From: Oscillospiraceae bacterium
GTDB lineage: Bacteria > Bacillota > Clostridia > Oscillospirales > Ruminococcaceae
Assembly: GCA_017847885.1 (NCBI GenBank)
Contig: JAGAUA010000019.1
Span: forward strand, 109,839-173,838
DNA: 64,000 nucleotides
Reading direction: 5' to 3'
Part shown: positions 1 through 7,591 of the stretch, piece by piece
How positions within the stretch are numbered: position 1 is the first letter of the stretch
How the letters are laid out: every line of letters starts with the position of its first letter
Position numbers and translations under genes: made by a program
Notes under the pieces: generated by a model
What the model was told of the DNA's origin: nothing
What the model saw: only the letters and a program-made list of their open reading frames with translations
The model's database searches: none

Positions 1-298
1 ACACGCCGCCGTTTTCCGTATCTCCGACAATAAACATTTTGCTGTGCTCGTCATCAATATTTATAGAGGTCTTGTCATTAATAAGAATGCTCGCCCAGTC
101 CTCGCAGACCTTTTTTGCCATTTTCATGGTGTACATATCACGGCTTTTTCTCTTTTTCCCGTCGGAAGTTTTAATTCGATGAAAGGGTTCATGGAAGCCT
201 GCCCACCAGCTGCGCCATTCGTCAATGTGCTTATAATAATCACCGCTTAGGCTGCAGCCGCAGTTTTTGTTAAGATAGTTAATTATTTCGTTGTTCAT
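1..298 (-). CDS. Phage portal protein, N-terminal part
   Basis: First 99 residues of a phage portal protein; the gene runs off the left edge. The portal ring at the capsid vertex is the channel through which terminase packages DNA. What is visible resembles portal openings of clostridial phages: a Trp-rich WRSWW segment at residues 28-32 and a KVCEDWAS segment at 63-70. GGAGG lies eight bases before the ATG, inside the end of the terminase gene, and the two genes overlap by 20 bases, so translation is probably coupled. The position directly after the large terminase matches the usual terminase-portal order. The family call rests on this context plus the N-terminal pattern only. Confidence 0.75.
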   Translation of the reverse strand, partial: MNNEIINYLNKNCGCSLSGDYYKHIDEWRSWWAGFHEPFHRIKTSDGKKRKSRDMYTMKMAKKVCEDWASILINDKTSINIDDEHSKMFIVGDTENGGV

Positions 299-1661
299 CT
301 CTTTCACCTCCTGCCGCAAGAAGCGGCTTTATGAATTTGCTGAAGCTATATTCGAGTGCATCTGCGGTATCGATATCGCAGGTGCCGTCATCAAGACGTT
401 CGTCCTTATCCTGTATCTTCGGATCCCATATCTGCTCCGATAAGCTGCCGATAACATTTGAGCAGTTTGCCATAACCCAAAATCTGCCCTGTGCCATAAG
501 AGACGATAAGGCGGAAATACGGTCATTCCTCGGAGCTTTGTAACAGTCAACTACCTTTACGAACAGCCTTGCCTTTTTACAGGCAAAGCGCAGACCGTTT
601 ATAACTGTCTGATTTTCGTTATCCGCCCATGCAAACTTTATCAAAATAGGGTTAAAGCGCTGATATAAAGCAGTTACAAATGCAATAAACTCGCTGTATA
701 TCGTTTCGGGACTTATCTCACCCTTGCTGCCCTCAATCTTACGGTCGGCAACAACTACAAGCTGCTGGAAGCCTTCCAAAAACGCCGTGGCGACAAATAC
801 GGTCTTGGATTTATTGCCGCCAAAGTCGATTCCTATCTGTATAGAAGTAATGCGGTTCTTGTCTACGCTGTCAACTATATATGCGGCGGTATTATTCGCA
901 AAGGACTCGAAGATAATACCGTCCGCAGGGATCCTCAGACCGAGAATATCACGTTTATACCATATAGTGGATGTATCGTACTGCGACTTTATCTCGGCTT
1001 TTCGCTGCTCTGTGATATTTACATTGTCTTCAATGGTAAAATGTCCGTAGTTGTAGCCGCCGAGAAATGTTCCTGCAGATGACTGTGCTGCATACTTATC
1101 AATATACTCCGTATAGATCCATGATTTCGGATTATCGGGGTTAAGATCCCAGAATATTTTTCGATTAACCGCTGCAATGGTACGGTTAAAGGCTTCCTGC
1201 ACAAAGCTTTTTGCGTGGAGATTTATCTCCGTGGCTATCCACATTCCGTAGGAGTTTCCTCGAATTGATTTAAAGCTGTTTTCCATCATAGCACCGGTGA
1301 AAATGATTATGCGTTCACGATATTTCGTATCCGGACCTTTTATGATAAGCGCCTCATTACCCTTATACTTTCCCCAGCGGCACTGGTTGCGGAAGTAATG
1401 CTCGATACCGAATCCGTTACAGTCGCCGAGAATAATCTTTGCATTGCCGACTGTGGATGCGGATGCAAGGTGTATCTTATCCTCCGTGGTTTTCAGTGCT
1501 TTACAGAAAGCCAGAATGTGGTCTACTGTTTTTCCGGCACGAACAGCTCCCTCAGCAATGTTTATCATGCAGTCACGGCAGCACCGTATGTATTCCTTGT
1601 GCTTTTCTCCAAAATTGTAGGGAATGGTCTTTTTGCGCTTGATCTTCTTATTCGCCGCCAT
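279..1661 (-). CDS. Phage terminase large subunit (Mu gp28 position)
   Basis: 460-residue packaging motor: an ATPase that drives phage DNA into the prohead and a nuclease that cuts it. The ATPase part shows a Walker A-like GAVRAGKT at residues 38-45 and a Walker B region ending in TEIN near 144-147. The RNase H-fold nuclease begins around GIDFGG, with Asp279. The frame is open upstream to 1937, but that stretch is rich in Arg and Ser, overlaps the previous gene and looks non-coding. The ATG at 1661 has GAGGAGG just before it and overlaps the previous gene by only 14 bases. In Mu the corresponding protein is gp28, which follows gp27 as it does here. Confidence 0.88.
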   Translation of the reverse strand: MAANKKIKRKKTIPYNFGEKHKEYIRCCRDCMINIAEGAVRAGKTVDHILAFCKALKTTEDKIHLASASTVGNAKIILGDCNGFGIEHYFRNQCRWGKYKGNEALIIKGPDTKYRERIIIFTGAMMENSFKSIRGNSYGMWIATEINLHAKSFVQEAFNRTIAAVNRKIFWDLNPDNPKSWIYTEYIDKYAAQSSAGTFLGGYNYGHFTIEDNVNITEQRKAEIKSQYDTSTIWYKRDILGLRIPADGIIFESFANNTAAYIVDSVDKNRITSIQIGIDFGGNKSKTVFVATAFLEGFQQLVVVADRKIEGSKGEISPETIYSEFIAFVTALYQRFNPILIKFAWADNENQTVINGLRFACKKARLFVKVVDCYKAPRNDRISALSSLMAQGRFWVMANCSNVIGSLSEQIWDPKIQDKDERLDDGTCDIDTADALEYSFSKFIKPLLAAGGERDEQRNN

Positions 1662-2112
1662 AAATATCCTCCTCAGTTTCGGAAACGTCCTCAAATTCGG
1701 GTTCCGTCTGCGGCTTATCCGAATACTTATCCGGCATTTTGTTCTTAAGATACAGATTAAGTGCCCCGACATTCGGCGGAATATGTTTACGCTTGGTGGA
1801 TACGGTGCGCCTGCCGCCCTTGTAGGATATTTCTTTTTCCGTAACGGTAGTTCCGACCGCCGCAGCGACCAGCGCCATTTCAGCCTCGGCGTTGATAATC
1901 TCCTCGTTATCCCGGATAAACCTTGCAACATCTGCACGTCTTGCGGAAAACTCCTTCATCATCTGCTTTCGTTTTTTTCTGTCGGGTTCTGCAAGCAGCT
2001 GATTCACAAAATCCGCAATGGTCTGGCTGCCTGTATCCCCATCGCCTTTTCGCTGTTCCAACGCATCTGCCAGATCCTGCAGACTCTCTTTCGCTACCGG
2101 ATTTAAGCTCAT
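1648..2112 (-). CDS. Probable phage packaging protein, small-terminase-like
   Basis: 154-residue, highly charged protein directly before the large terminase. Two charged helical stretches (to about residue 90) are followed by a basic, Lys-rich segment and a C-terminal NLYLKNKMPDKY segment. Similar tails of the form xFxLKNRxPDKW occur in many small terminase subunits and terminase-associated proteins. The start is supported by GGAGGTG seven bases before the ATG. In Mu the small-terminase role is usually given to gp27, which is also present here, so this protein could be a second packaging factor rather than the DNA-recognition subunit. Function is inferred from position and the C-terminal motif. 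Confidence 0.55.
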   Translation of the reverse strand: MSLNPVAKESLQDLADALEQRKGDGDTGSQTIADFVNQLLAEPDRKKRKQMMKEFSARRADVARFIRDNEEIINAEAEMALVAAAVGTTVTEKEISYKGGRRTVSTKRKHIPPNVGALNLYLKNKMPDKYSDKPQTEPEFEDVSETEEDIYGGE

Positions 2113-2455
2113 ATTATCACCTCCGAATACGTAATGCTAATAGCCTATTGAATTATGGGAATCTCTCGTCGCCAAATCACATAAACACAAGCTTTTGCGG
2201 CAATTAATTCTCCATAATCTCAATATTTATCAGCACAAACAAAGAATCGCCCTGAGAGCTAAATAAACGCCCTCAGAGCCACTTTTGATTTTAGGGTATA
2301 ACTTTTACCGAAAATTTATAGAATGGCTGTAAAACGCATTTTAATGGGGTATAAAACGGTATGCTTCGCCATTCGGTTCAAGCGTAACCGCTGTCCGTTA
2401 AAATTTTCTATATACAGTCGCCCCCGGACAGGGGAACGAATCAACCCTGTCCGGT
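2113..2455 (-). promoter_or_regulatory. Leader with stem-loop between NusG-like and packaging genes
   Basis: About 330 bases without a gene inside an otherwise tightly packed operon. At the NusG-like stop codon (about 2424-2455) is a perfect 10-bp stem, CCGGACAGGG with CCCTGTCCGG, and an 11-base loop. No T-run follows it, so it is a poor intrinsic terminator. Farther on, near 2250-2285, two near-identical 11-mers (CTCTGAGGGCG and CTCTCAGGGCG, minus strand) stand nine bases apart. Given the NusG paralogue just upstream, this is a candidate recruitment leader for processive antitermination of the late genes. It could instead hold a late promoter; no clear -10/-35 pair was found. Confidence 0.4.
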
Positions 2456-2953
2456 CATGCCGTCTGCTTGGTTTTTATCGGGAAAATCAAAAGAGATATT
2501 TGCTTTATGCAGCTTTCCGTCGAATCTGACGGCGATCAAAGCCTTTTTCTGCCGCTTGTTCACGAATCGTATTTTATCCTCGCAGCCATTCAGAAAGCCT
2601 TTGAAGCCTATTATATCTCCGTTTTCGTCTGTAACTGCTTCCGAAGGTTCTATTACCTTTCCGCCGTTGGAAAGCCATTTTATCATTTCTGCTTCATGCT
2701 CGGAGAGAGGGGTAGGCGATCCAAGAAACCGTATTACTCCCGGAACAGGTTTTATACGGTGGAACATCTCAGCAGAATATTCTACATCCGTAAAAGCATA
2801 TCCCGGAAAAAGCAGCTTCAGCATTTTAGTCCATAATCCGCCCCTGCGGATAATTATCCTTTCACAGGGAGCATAAGCTGTAATCCCTATGCGCTTTAAA
2901 GACGCACAAACCTCGTTTTCCTTACCTGTCTGTATTTGTAATACGTAAATCAA
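2441..2953 (-). CDS. NusG-family transcription antiterminator (LoaP/RfaH-like)
   Basis: 170-residue NusG paralogue. Residues 1-100 are the NGN domain: the start IYVLQIQTGKE, a YAP element and the FPGYAF stretch that contacts RNA polymerase. A linker and a C-terminal KOW-like domain end with VRFDGKLHKANISFDF. Specialised paralogues such as RfaH and LoaP reduce pausing and termination in single long operons. Here the gene lies inside the prophage late region between the gp27-like and packaging genes and is followed by a leader with a strong stem-loop, which suggests it acts on the phage's own late transcript. The start is a TTG overlapping the previous stop, nine bases after GGGAGG. Confidence 0.85.
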   Translation of the reverse strand: MIYVLQIQTGKENEVCASLKRIGITAYAPCERIIIRRGGLWTKMLKLLFPGYAFTDVEYSAEMFHRIKPVPGVIRFLGSPTPLSEHEAEMIKWLSNGGKVIEPSEAVTDENGDIIGFKGFLNGCEDKIRFVNKRQKKALIAVRFDGKLHKANISFDFPDKNQADGMTGQG

Positions 2954-3510
2954 GGTTCTTCGCCTCCCAGATCGCTTTTTTCCTTTTCGATGACCTCTAC
3001 AAGCTTGGAATAAAGCTCCGGATATTTTTCTTCCAGAACGTTGAACAGCTTGCCCTTGGCTGCGTCAAAGCCCATTTCGGAAAGCCCTTTGTTCTTCATA
3101 TCAAGATTCCGCTTGTATGAAACTGCTCTCACAAGTTCCGAAGCCTGCTTTATAAGCTTCATGGGATCAGTGTTCTTCAGATCTTCCTGTGACAAACTGC
3201 GAACGGCGGACATCATAAGATTTGAAGTTATCTGAACAATACCCTCCGTAGTGTCAAGATCGGGATACCGGGCGCATTCCTGCATAATAGCCTTAAAGTT
3301 CTCCTGCGCCACTCTTATGGCTTCCATATCGGCACAGAATCCTTGAGCGTATCTGCAGATAGCCGATTGGGATATGTTTTTTCCTGCTGTGTCCCGGATG
3401 TACTCCGCAATGTCCTTATATGTAAACTGTGCGGATAATATCATTTCTTCGACCGTGCTTTTTATTTCTGCGTCCAGCAAATCTATGGTGCTGTGTTTTC
3501 TTCTGCCCAT
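2950..3510 (-). CDS. Mu gp27-like protein (DUF3486)
   Basis: 186-residue protein matching the Mu gp27/DUF3486 family. It starts with the typical GRRKHSTIDLL and then has a helix-turn-helix-like part (about residues 20-60, with YKDIAEYI and ISQSAICRYAQG). The remainder is helical and charged. In Mu, gp27 sits just before the large terminase gp28 and is thought to recognise DNA for packaging. Here a NusG-like gene and a second packaging protein separate the two. The gene follows the gp26-like gene by 12 bases and overlaps the NusG-like start, so it is part of the same transcript. Confidence 0.8.
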   Translation of the reverse strand: MGRRKHSTIDLLDAEIKSTVEEMILSAQFTYKDIAEYIRDTAGKNISQSAICRYAQGFCADMEAIRVAQENFKAIMQECARYPDLDTTEGIVQITSNLMMSAVRSLSQEDLKNTDPMKLIKQASELVRAVSYKRNLDMKNKGLSEMGFDAAKGKLFNVLEEKYPELYSKLVEVIEKEKSDLGGEEP

Positions 3511-3522
3511 TACTCCACCGCC

Positions 3523-3879
3523 TTAAACGGTAATACACGGGTCGAAAATTCTTCCGTTTAAAAGCTGCACGCCTTTGGGTGTAACAATTGCTTCCAGTTC
3601 CTCAAAATCTGCGTCAGAAAGATATTTGATTTCATGCGTGCGAACGTCACGCAATTCTACAAAACCGCTTCTTGACAAATAATTGATACAATCGGTAAGT
3701 TCTGCTTCGGTTATAGACAGTTCAAGCGCATAGCGTAATTCTGACAAGTCTACATACTTTTCTCTGAGTGCATTAGCGGCTCTCAGCACCATTCCGTTGT
3801 TTGTAACGAACCGGTTTTGTTTCATTCTTTTTTTGATTTCATCGTTTTTGATTTCCAAGATAATCACTCCAATTCCCAC
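3523..3879 (-). CDS. Mu gp26-like winged-helix protein
   Basis: 118-residue protein in the gp26 position of the Mu late cluster. Residues 20-90 look like a winged helix: NGMVLRAANALREKYVDLSE, then helices rich in Leu and Glu, then a VELRD strand. The likely GTG start shares a base with the upstream TAG stop, so the two genes are translationally coupled. In Mu, gp26 is a small structural or packaging protein of unclear role between gp25 and gp27. The assignment relies mainly on synteny and size. Confidence 0.6.
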   Translation of the reverse strand: MGIGVIILEIKNDEIKKRMKQNRFVTNNGMVLRAANALREKYVDLSELRYALELSITEAELTDCINYLSRSGFVELRDVRTHEIKYLSDADFEELEAIVTPKGVQLLNGRIFDPCITV

Positions 3880-4223
3880 TAATTTCTGTTATTCAGCATA
3901 CTCTCAATGCGTGTTATGCTTCTGATGAAATCTTTATCCCTTACAGTATTTTCTTTTATATCATCAATACTAGTTTTGATTTCTTTTATTGTTTCCTTGA
4001 GTTCTTTCATTTCCTCTTTAGAAACAAATTTATTATGCAAGTCCGAAACAAGAGCAGTAAGCTCCTTAAAGTCGCTCTCGGCAACGGTTTCTTCCTTAAG
4101 CTTGTTCACATCGCTTTCAACTTTATCCTGTCTGTCGATTGTACGCTTAAGAAAATATCCGATTATTGCTATCGCTCCGCCTGCGACCGTACAAATGATC
4201 CAAAATAATAACTGCTCGCCCAC
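3879..4223 (-). CDS. Mu gp25-like membrane-anchored coiled-coil protein (DUF2730-like)
   Basis: About 114 residues: a single N-terminal transmembrane helix (LLFWIICTVAGGAIAIIGYF) followed by a long charged coiled coil with heptad Leu/Val/Ile spacing to the end. This is the layout of Mu gp25-type proteins. I place the start at the GTG at 4223, which has GGGGAGG seven bases before it. An ATG at 4259 gives a 12-residue longer version but lies without a ribosome site in the promoter region. It is the first gene after the Mor-family activator and so probably the first gene of the Mor-activated transcript. Confidence 0.6.
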   Translation of the reverse strand: MGEQLLFWIICTVAGGAIAIIGYFLKRTIDRQDKVESDVNKLKEETVAESDFKELTALVSDLHNKFVSKEEMKELKETIKEIKTSIDDIKENTVRDKDFIRSITRIESMLNNRN

Positions 4224-4243
4224 AGTTACGCCTCCCCATAAAA

Positions 4244-4285
4244 AATAGTGTACAGTCAAACCTTACAGCTTAACTATACACTATT
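4244..4285 (-). promoter_or_regulatory. Inverted repeat before the late genes, candidate Mor-family site
   Basis: Perfect 9-bp arms AATAGTGTA and TACACTATT, 24 bases apart (about three helical turns centre to centre), lie between the Mor-family activator gene and the gp25-like gene. A TTGACT falls between the arms on the minus strand. Mor and C proteins of Mu bind as dimers to dyad elements near the -35 region of the promoters they activate. Position and symmetry fit that use; binding is inferred. Confidence 0.45.
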
Positions 4286-4328
4286 ATTAATTACATTTCC
4301 ATTTTCACATGAAAAGAAACGGTGATAA

Positions 4329-4658
4329 TTAAATTTTCATGTCGCTATCCCAGAATGTAACCTGTCCGGGAAGCGGCGCTGCTTTTACCTCGGCTATTAC
4401 CGGAGCAACGATCCGCCGTATGGAAACCTCCGCAAGATTATATTCTAGGGCAAGCTCGGAGTAGTTGTAACCGTTAAATTTCCGCCGTATTTCTTCATTC
4501 CGAAGGTTAGCCGTAATAGTATCAGGCTTACAGACGTATATGCATGAGCCTGCATAGTTTTTGACCAGCTTTTTGTATGCTTCCATGCCTATGCATTCCG
4601 CAAGCTCACGCTGATCGGCGCTTAGGTCTTTAATTTCGAGGTTATCAAGCAGGCTCAT
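4329..4658 (-). CDS. Mor-family transcription activator
   Basis: 109 residues of the Mor/C family, the activators that switch Mu-like phages from early to middle or late transcription. The N-terminal dimerisation half contains GMEAYKKLVKNYAGSCIYV. The C-terminal helix-turn-helix has a basic IRRKFNGYNYSELALEY stretch and then LAEVSIRRIV as recognition helix, the arrangement of Mor proteins. The second Met (4658) is preferred because AAAGGA lies eight bases before it, while the first Met at 4667 has no spacing. It follows the DUF4317 gene and directly precedes the gp25-like operon, whose promoter region carries a dyad that could be its target. Confidence 0.82.
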   Translation of the reverse strand: MSLLDNLEIKDLSADQRELAECIGMEAYKKLVKNYAGSCIYVCKPDTITANLRNEEIRRKFNGYNYSELALEYNLAEVSIRRIVAPVIAEVKAAPLPGQVTFWDSDMKI

Positions 4659-4700
4659 TGCGTTCATCCTTTCTTAGCGGTTTTATTTATTATCATAAAT

Positions 4701-5843
4701 TTACATACTGTTTCCCATGATATAAGTAGTCATGCCGTTTATCCATATAGTCGAGTCGTCAAGATCGATTATAAGGCAGCGTCTGCCATCAACAACGGTG
4801 GTGCGTACCTTGTCAGTAGCGTCCTTGTTTATGTTTACGGTTATCTCAGAGGTGGAAAGGGTAGTTTTGTTTTCAACAAGATTTGTTGCTGTAAAAGCAC
4901 CGTTGCCCACCTTATTCTTATATATGTCAGGCAGAGCCTCCAACTTTTCATTGCTTACTCCCGAATCAAAAAGAATGGTATACATCTTGTTTACGTCCAA
5001 AACAGGCAGGTCGGTCTCGTTCTTGGAATTTTCAACAAGTTCCCTCAGCTTTTCGTTGACCTGCGTTATAACTGTGTAGTTCAGCTCGTCTCCGACAACA
5101 TCGTTGAGAATAGTCTGAAAGGTCGCCTTTTCGACATGTGCGGACATAAAGAATTTGCAACCGAGAACATTGTCAATGCAGGAAATATTAGGCTTCTTGG
5201 GAGACTTTGTGAAGTACATAACGCTGTTTACGTCAGGTGCTCTTTCATTGAAAATAGGGAAGAAGAAACCGTCTGTAGGCTCACGGCTGATGATAGGGTC
5301 AGTGTTTGATTTTTTTACTATAGTGTTTGTCTCGCTGTCGAATATAAGTCCATCATCGCTTGTGTTTGCAGGACAAATGGCGGCAACGATAAAGTTGTAT
5401 TCATCTGCGGCATTATCAAACATTTCATCGTTTCTGTCCTTTGATATTATACTGTAGGAGCAGTGACCGATAATAAGTGTGTATGCCATCTCATAGGCAA
5501 GGTTGTTCATAATGCGGACTATGAGCTTGTCCGTTGTGGATTCGTCGGTGAGCTTGGAATACATTGCTTCGTAAAGTATCTTCTGTGCTCCGTTCTCCTT
5601 GTACTCGGCGTTGGGAAAGGGGTATTCGAGGAGATTCTTTCCAAGGTTTCCCTTGAAAATTTTGCGCAGTGATTCCATAAGAACGGAACCTTCTTCTTCG
5701 GGGATAAGGCTGTAAATCCTGTTGGTCTTGCAGCGGACATTCTTCTGAGGGTCTATATAAGCTGTTATAACTCTGTTAAGGGTAAAAAAACCGCTGGTGT
5801 CGGTGAAATTATTTTTAATTTCGGCAAGTTCCTTTTTGTTCAT
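4701..5843 (-). CDS. DUF4317 family protein
   Basis: 380-residue protein recognised as DUF4317 by its opening, MNKKELAEIKNNFTD, followed by a segment on recurring Val/Asn-rich strands and later NEKLRELVENSK. The family is widespread in Clostridia, usually as a lone chromosomal gene, and has no known activity; no catalytic motif is evident. Here it stands between GemA-side middle genes and Mor in a Mu-like prophage, in phase with the operon and with a good ribosome site (TGGAGGAAAA). It may therefore be cargo picked up from a host. No signal peptide or membrane segment is seen. Confidence 0.7.
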   Translation of the reverse strand: MNKKELAEIKNNFTDTSGFFTLNRVITAYIDPQKNVRCKTNRIYSLIPEEEGSVLMESLRKIFKGNLGKNLLEYPFPNAEYKENGAQKILYEAMYSKLTDESTTDKLIVRIMNNLAYEMAYTLIIGHCSYSIISKDRNDEMFDNAADEYNFIVAAICPANTSDDGLIFDSETNTIVKKSNTDPIISREPTDGFFFPIFNERAPDVNSVMYFTKSPKKPNISCIDNVLGCKFFMSAHVEKATFQTILNDVVGDELNYTVITQVNEKLRELVENSKNETDLPVLDVNKMYTILFDSGVSNEKLEALPDIYKNKVGNGAFTATNLVENKTTLSTSEITVNINKDATDKVRTTVVDGRRCLIIDLDDSTIWINGMTTYIMGNSM

Positions 5844-5880
5844 TGATTTTCCTCCATATAATTTCTTGGTAATTATCCTT

Positions 5881-6249
5881 TCAATCAGAATGATTATCCC
5901 ATATCTCCGTAATCGGTCTTGGTTCTTCCTTTATGTGTTTTATATCCGTAATGCATCGGTTTGTGATATAAACAAGTCCGTCAAAAACATAGAGATCGCA
6001 TCCTGCGTGACTGTTCCACCAGTCGACCGACATCACCATAACGGTTTCAAAGGCTCCTTTAAAAAAGATACGACCTCTTTTAGGCTGAAACCTTTGCAAA
6101 ACATTTCCCATACCGTGACGGTGGATATAATCTGTTATGCTGTCTTTGAGACCGACCGCAGTCCTATCTTTTACCGTAAGTATAAGCACCTTGCGGCGTG
6201 TGGCAAGACTAAGAATTTTGCAAATCTGTTCGTCAGTAAATTGTTCCAT
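5881..6249 (-). CDS. Phage protein of unknown function
   Basis: 122 residues, not assigned to a family. The first part is helical (ICKILSLATRRKVLI), the rest mixed alpha/beta with several aromatic residues (VDWWNSHAGCDLYVFDGLVYI). The ATG overlaps the GemA stop codon in a TGATG arrangement, so the two are translationally coupled. The C-terminus is acidic. Its place after GemA suggests a role in the replication or middle phase, but nothing in the sequence decides this. Confidence 0.6.
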   Translation of the reverse strand: MEQFTDEQICKILSLATRRKVLILTVKDRTAVGLKDSITDYIHRHGMGNVLQRFQPKRGRIFFKGAFETVMVMSVDWWNSHAGCDLYVFDGLVYITNRCITDIKHIKEEPRPITEIWDNHSD

Positions 6250-6734
6250 CAGCTTCCCGTCCTTTTCACACGCCGTTCTGCAGACCGCACATACATTTTC
6301 AGCTTCTCAATGAGCTTCGCTCCGTCGTCAAAGCTTACCCACCTAAAGATCTCTTTCCCCGGAACGGTGGTTATTCCAAGCTCTTTTTTTATAACGCCTG
6401 CCATGCGTTCGCCTGCGGATGCGCTGTTCGGAAAACTGTCCAACTCCTTAAGCCGATAAACAAGCCGCCATGCAAGTGACTGCTGTTCCGGTGTCATCAT
6501 ACCTGCAACCGGAGCATTATATGTTCTCGGCTTTCTTGTGTGGAGTGGTTCGGAACGATTCTTTACCTTCAGCCGCTCCATAAGCTCATGTATGACCGAT
6601 TTTGTTTCGTCGGGCGTAAGCTCCGTTGTGGATTCCTTGCCCGTTATTCCGTATATGAGCGCATGGCGGTCATCATCACCGATCCCCAGCTCACGGCAGA
6701 ATGCAAAAATCGATTTTCTTTCCTGTGCTGTCAT
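6249..6734 (-). CDS. gemA: GemA / Mu gp16 family protein
   Basis: 161 residues of the GemA (Mu gp16, DUF1018) family. The N-terminus TAQERKSIFAFCRELGIGDD is the characteristic start, with a helical middle containing LTPDETKSVIHELMERL. A C-terminal block carries the second typical element, MTPEQQSLAWRLVYRLKEL, and a region ending in IEKLKMYV. In Mu, GemA alters host DNA supercoiling and gene expression during the lytic cycle. The gene follows the transposition genes, as in Mu. The start is a plain ATG. Confidence 0.8.
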   Translation of the reverse strand: MTAQERKSIFAFCRELGIGDDDRHALIYGITGKESTTELTPDETKSVIHELMERLKVKNRSEPLHTRKPRTYNAPVAGMMTPEQQSLAWRLVYRLKELDSFPNSASAGERMAGVIKKELGITTVPGKEIFRWVSFDDGAKLIEKLKMYVRSAERRVKRTGS

Positions 6735-6794
6735 TTTACACCGCCTTTCTTATGCAGCACAGGCAGAAAATCATTCCTGCCTGTGCTTTGGATA

Positions 6795-7103
6795 TTAAGT
6801 AATGGTAAATTTCATTGATTCCGATTCAACAACATACTTGGCATAAAGTTCCGGGTTTACCTTTTTAAGCTCTGTAGAATTAAACCGTGATGTTACAACA
6901 GGCTTATACCTAACCGTAAATACATCAATATCCATTTCTTCAAGACCGTTGGAGAGCATGACCTCTTTGATCTCGTTCTTGGCTTCCTCCGCCTGAGCTT
7001 CCAGTTCTTTTTTGGTCTGTTCAATGCTCTTGATGCTGCGAATCAATTCCGTAAGTCGCTCAATATTAATTTTCTTTTTCTTCTTTACAACAGCTTTTGT
7101 CAT
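6795..7103 (-). CDS. Small coiled-coil phage protein
   Basis: 102 residues. A Lys-rich N-terminus (TKAVVKKKKK) is followed by a coiled coil over residues 15-55 rich in Glu and Lys, and a C-terminal part with the pattern SRFNSTELKKVNPELYAKYV. The same C-terminal pattern recurs in small phage proteins of Firmicutes whose role is unknown. In Mu the Gam protein, which protects DNA ends, lies in this general region and is also a coiled-coil protein. The resemblance is structural only and I do not claim homology. Confidence 0.6.
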   Translation of the reverse strand: MTKAVVKKKKKINIERLTELIRSIKSIEQTKKELEAQAEEAKNEIKEVMLSNGLEEMDIDVFTVRYKPVVTSRFNSTELKKVNPELYAKYVVESESMKFTIT

Positions 7104-7209
7104 AATATCAGATCCTTTCTGTATATTTACCTTGACTCTGCGTTCTTAGGGCTTGTCACCTATGTATAAATTAATTACACAGCCGCATTAAGGCGGAGCT
7201 CCTGCTCCG
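7104..7209 (-). other. Short intergenic gap with a hairpin
   Basis: The gap between the coiled-coil gene and the small membrane protein gene contains a compact hairpin near 7193-7210 (GGAGC and GCTCC arms, minus strand) just after the membrane protein stop. No T-run follows, so termination is uncertain. Confidence 0.3.
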
Positions 7210-7407
7210 TTATTTATGTAAATTTGCTCTAATATGATAGCCGAGCCATACAAGTGTTGCCATAAGAGGAATCACAAAGGCTTCTCCACCGATATTCCCG
7301 GATGTGCGGCTGCCATAGGCTTCCGCAGCCGCCTCAATGAATCCGTATATCATAGCTCCCAGCAGCATTAAAAGGATACTTCGGACGATCTTATCAATTT
7401 TTTTCAT
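7210..7407 (-). CDS. Small membrane protein
   Basis: 65 residues with two predicted transmembrane helices: ILLMLLGAMIYGFIEAAAEAY and, after a Gly/Ser-rich turn, FVIPLMATLVWLGYHI. Positive residues at both ends suggest both termini face the cytoplasm. The ATG overlaps the stop of the preceding 58-residue gene (ATGA), so the pair is coupled. Small two-helix proteins of transposable phages can be holins or membrane-sensing proteins, but this one sits in the early/middle region, away from lysis genes, and its role is unknown. Confidence 0.6.
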   Translation of the reverse strand: MKKIDKIVRSILLMLLGAMIYGFIEAAAEAYGSRTSGNIGGEAFVIPLMATLVWLGYHIRANLHK

Positions 7408-7580
7408 TTCTGCTCTCCTTTTTTGTATCTTGGAATAGTCTTACCTGTGTGCTTGTTGTACAGAGTGATCGTGCTTTCCGTTTCCGAACATACAAGATAA
7501 TTTTCGGTTGTCAGCCAAAGAGCATCGATAATTTCTTTCTGCCGCCTTGTAGGACGGTGTGGTCTGTTTGTTTTGCTCAT
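7404..7580 (-). CDS. 58-residue basic protein after MuB
   Basis: Short gene between MuB and the small membrane protein. It encodes a basic N-terminus (SKTNRPHRPTRRQKEIIDA), a short hydrophobic middle and a basic C-terminus with LYNKHTGKTIPRYKKG. Support comes from GGGGG before the ATG, an exact ATGA overlap with the next gene and the absence of any other reading frame that fills the gap. A frame read as a 61-residue protein over the same bases (7441-7626) has neither feature. The basic composition suggests nucleic-acid contact; function unknown. Confidence 0.65.
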   Translation of the reverse strand: MSKTNRPHRPTRRQKEIIDALWLTTENYLVCSETESTITLYNKHTGKTIPRYKKGEQK

Positions 7581-7591
7581 ATTGTTCCCCC

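Noticed and set aside
1662..1937. N-terminal extension of the terminase frame
   Set aside because: The stretch is Arg/Ser-rich, overlaps the preceding gene almost completely and has no ribosome site; the ATG at 1661 does.
2113..2440. Small genes in the gap after the NusG-like gene
   Set aside because: No frame with a ribosome site and sensible protein; the region fits a leader or promoter better.
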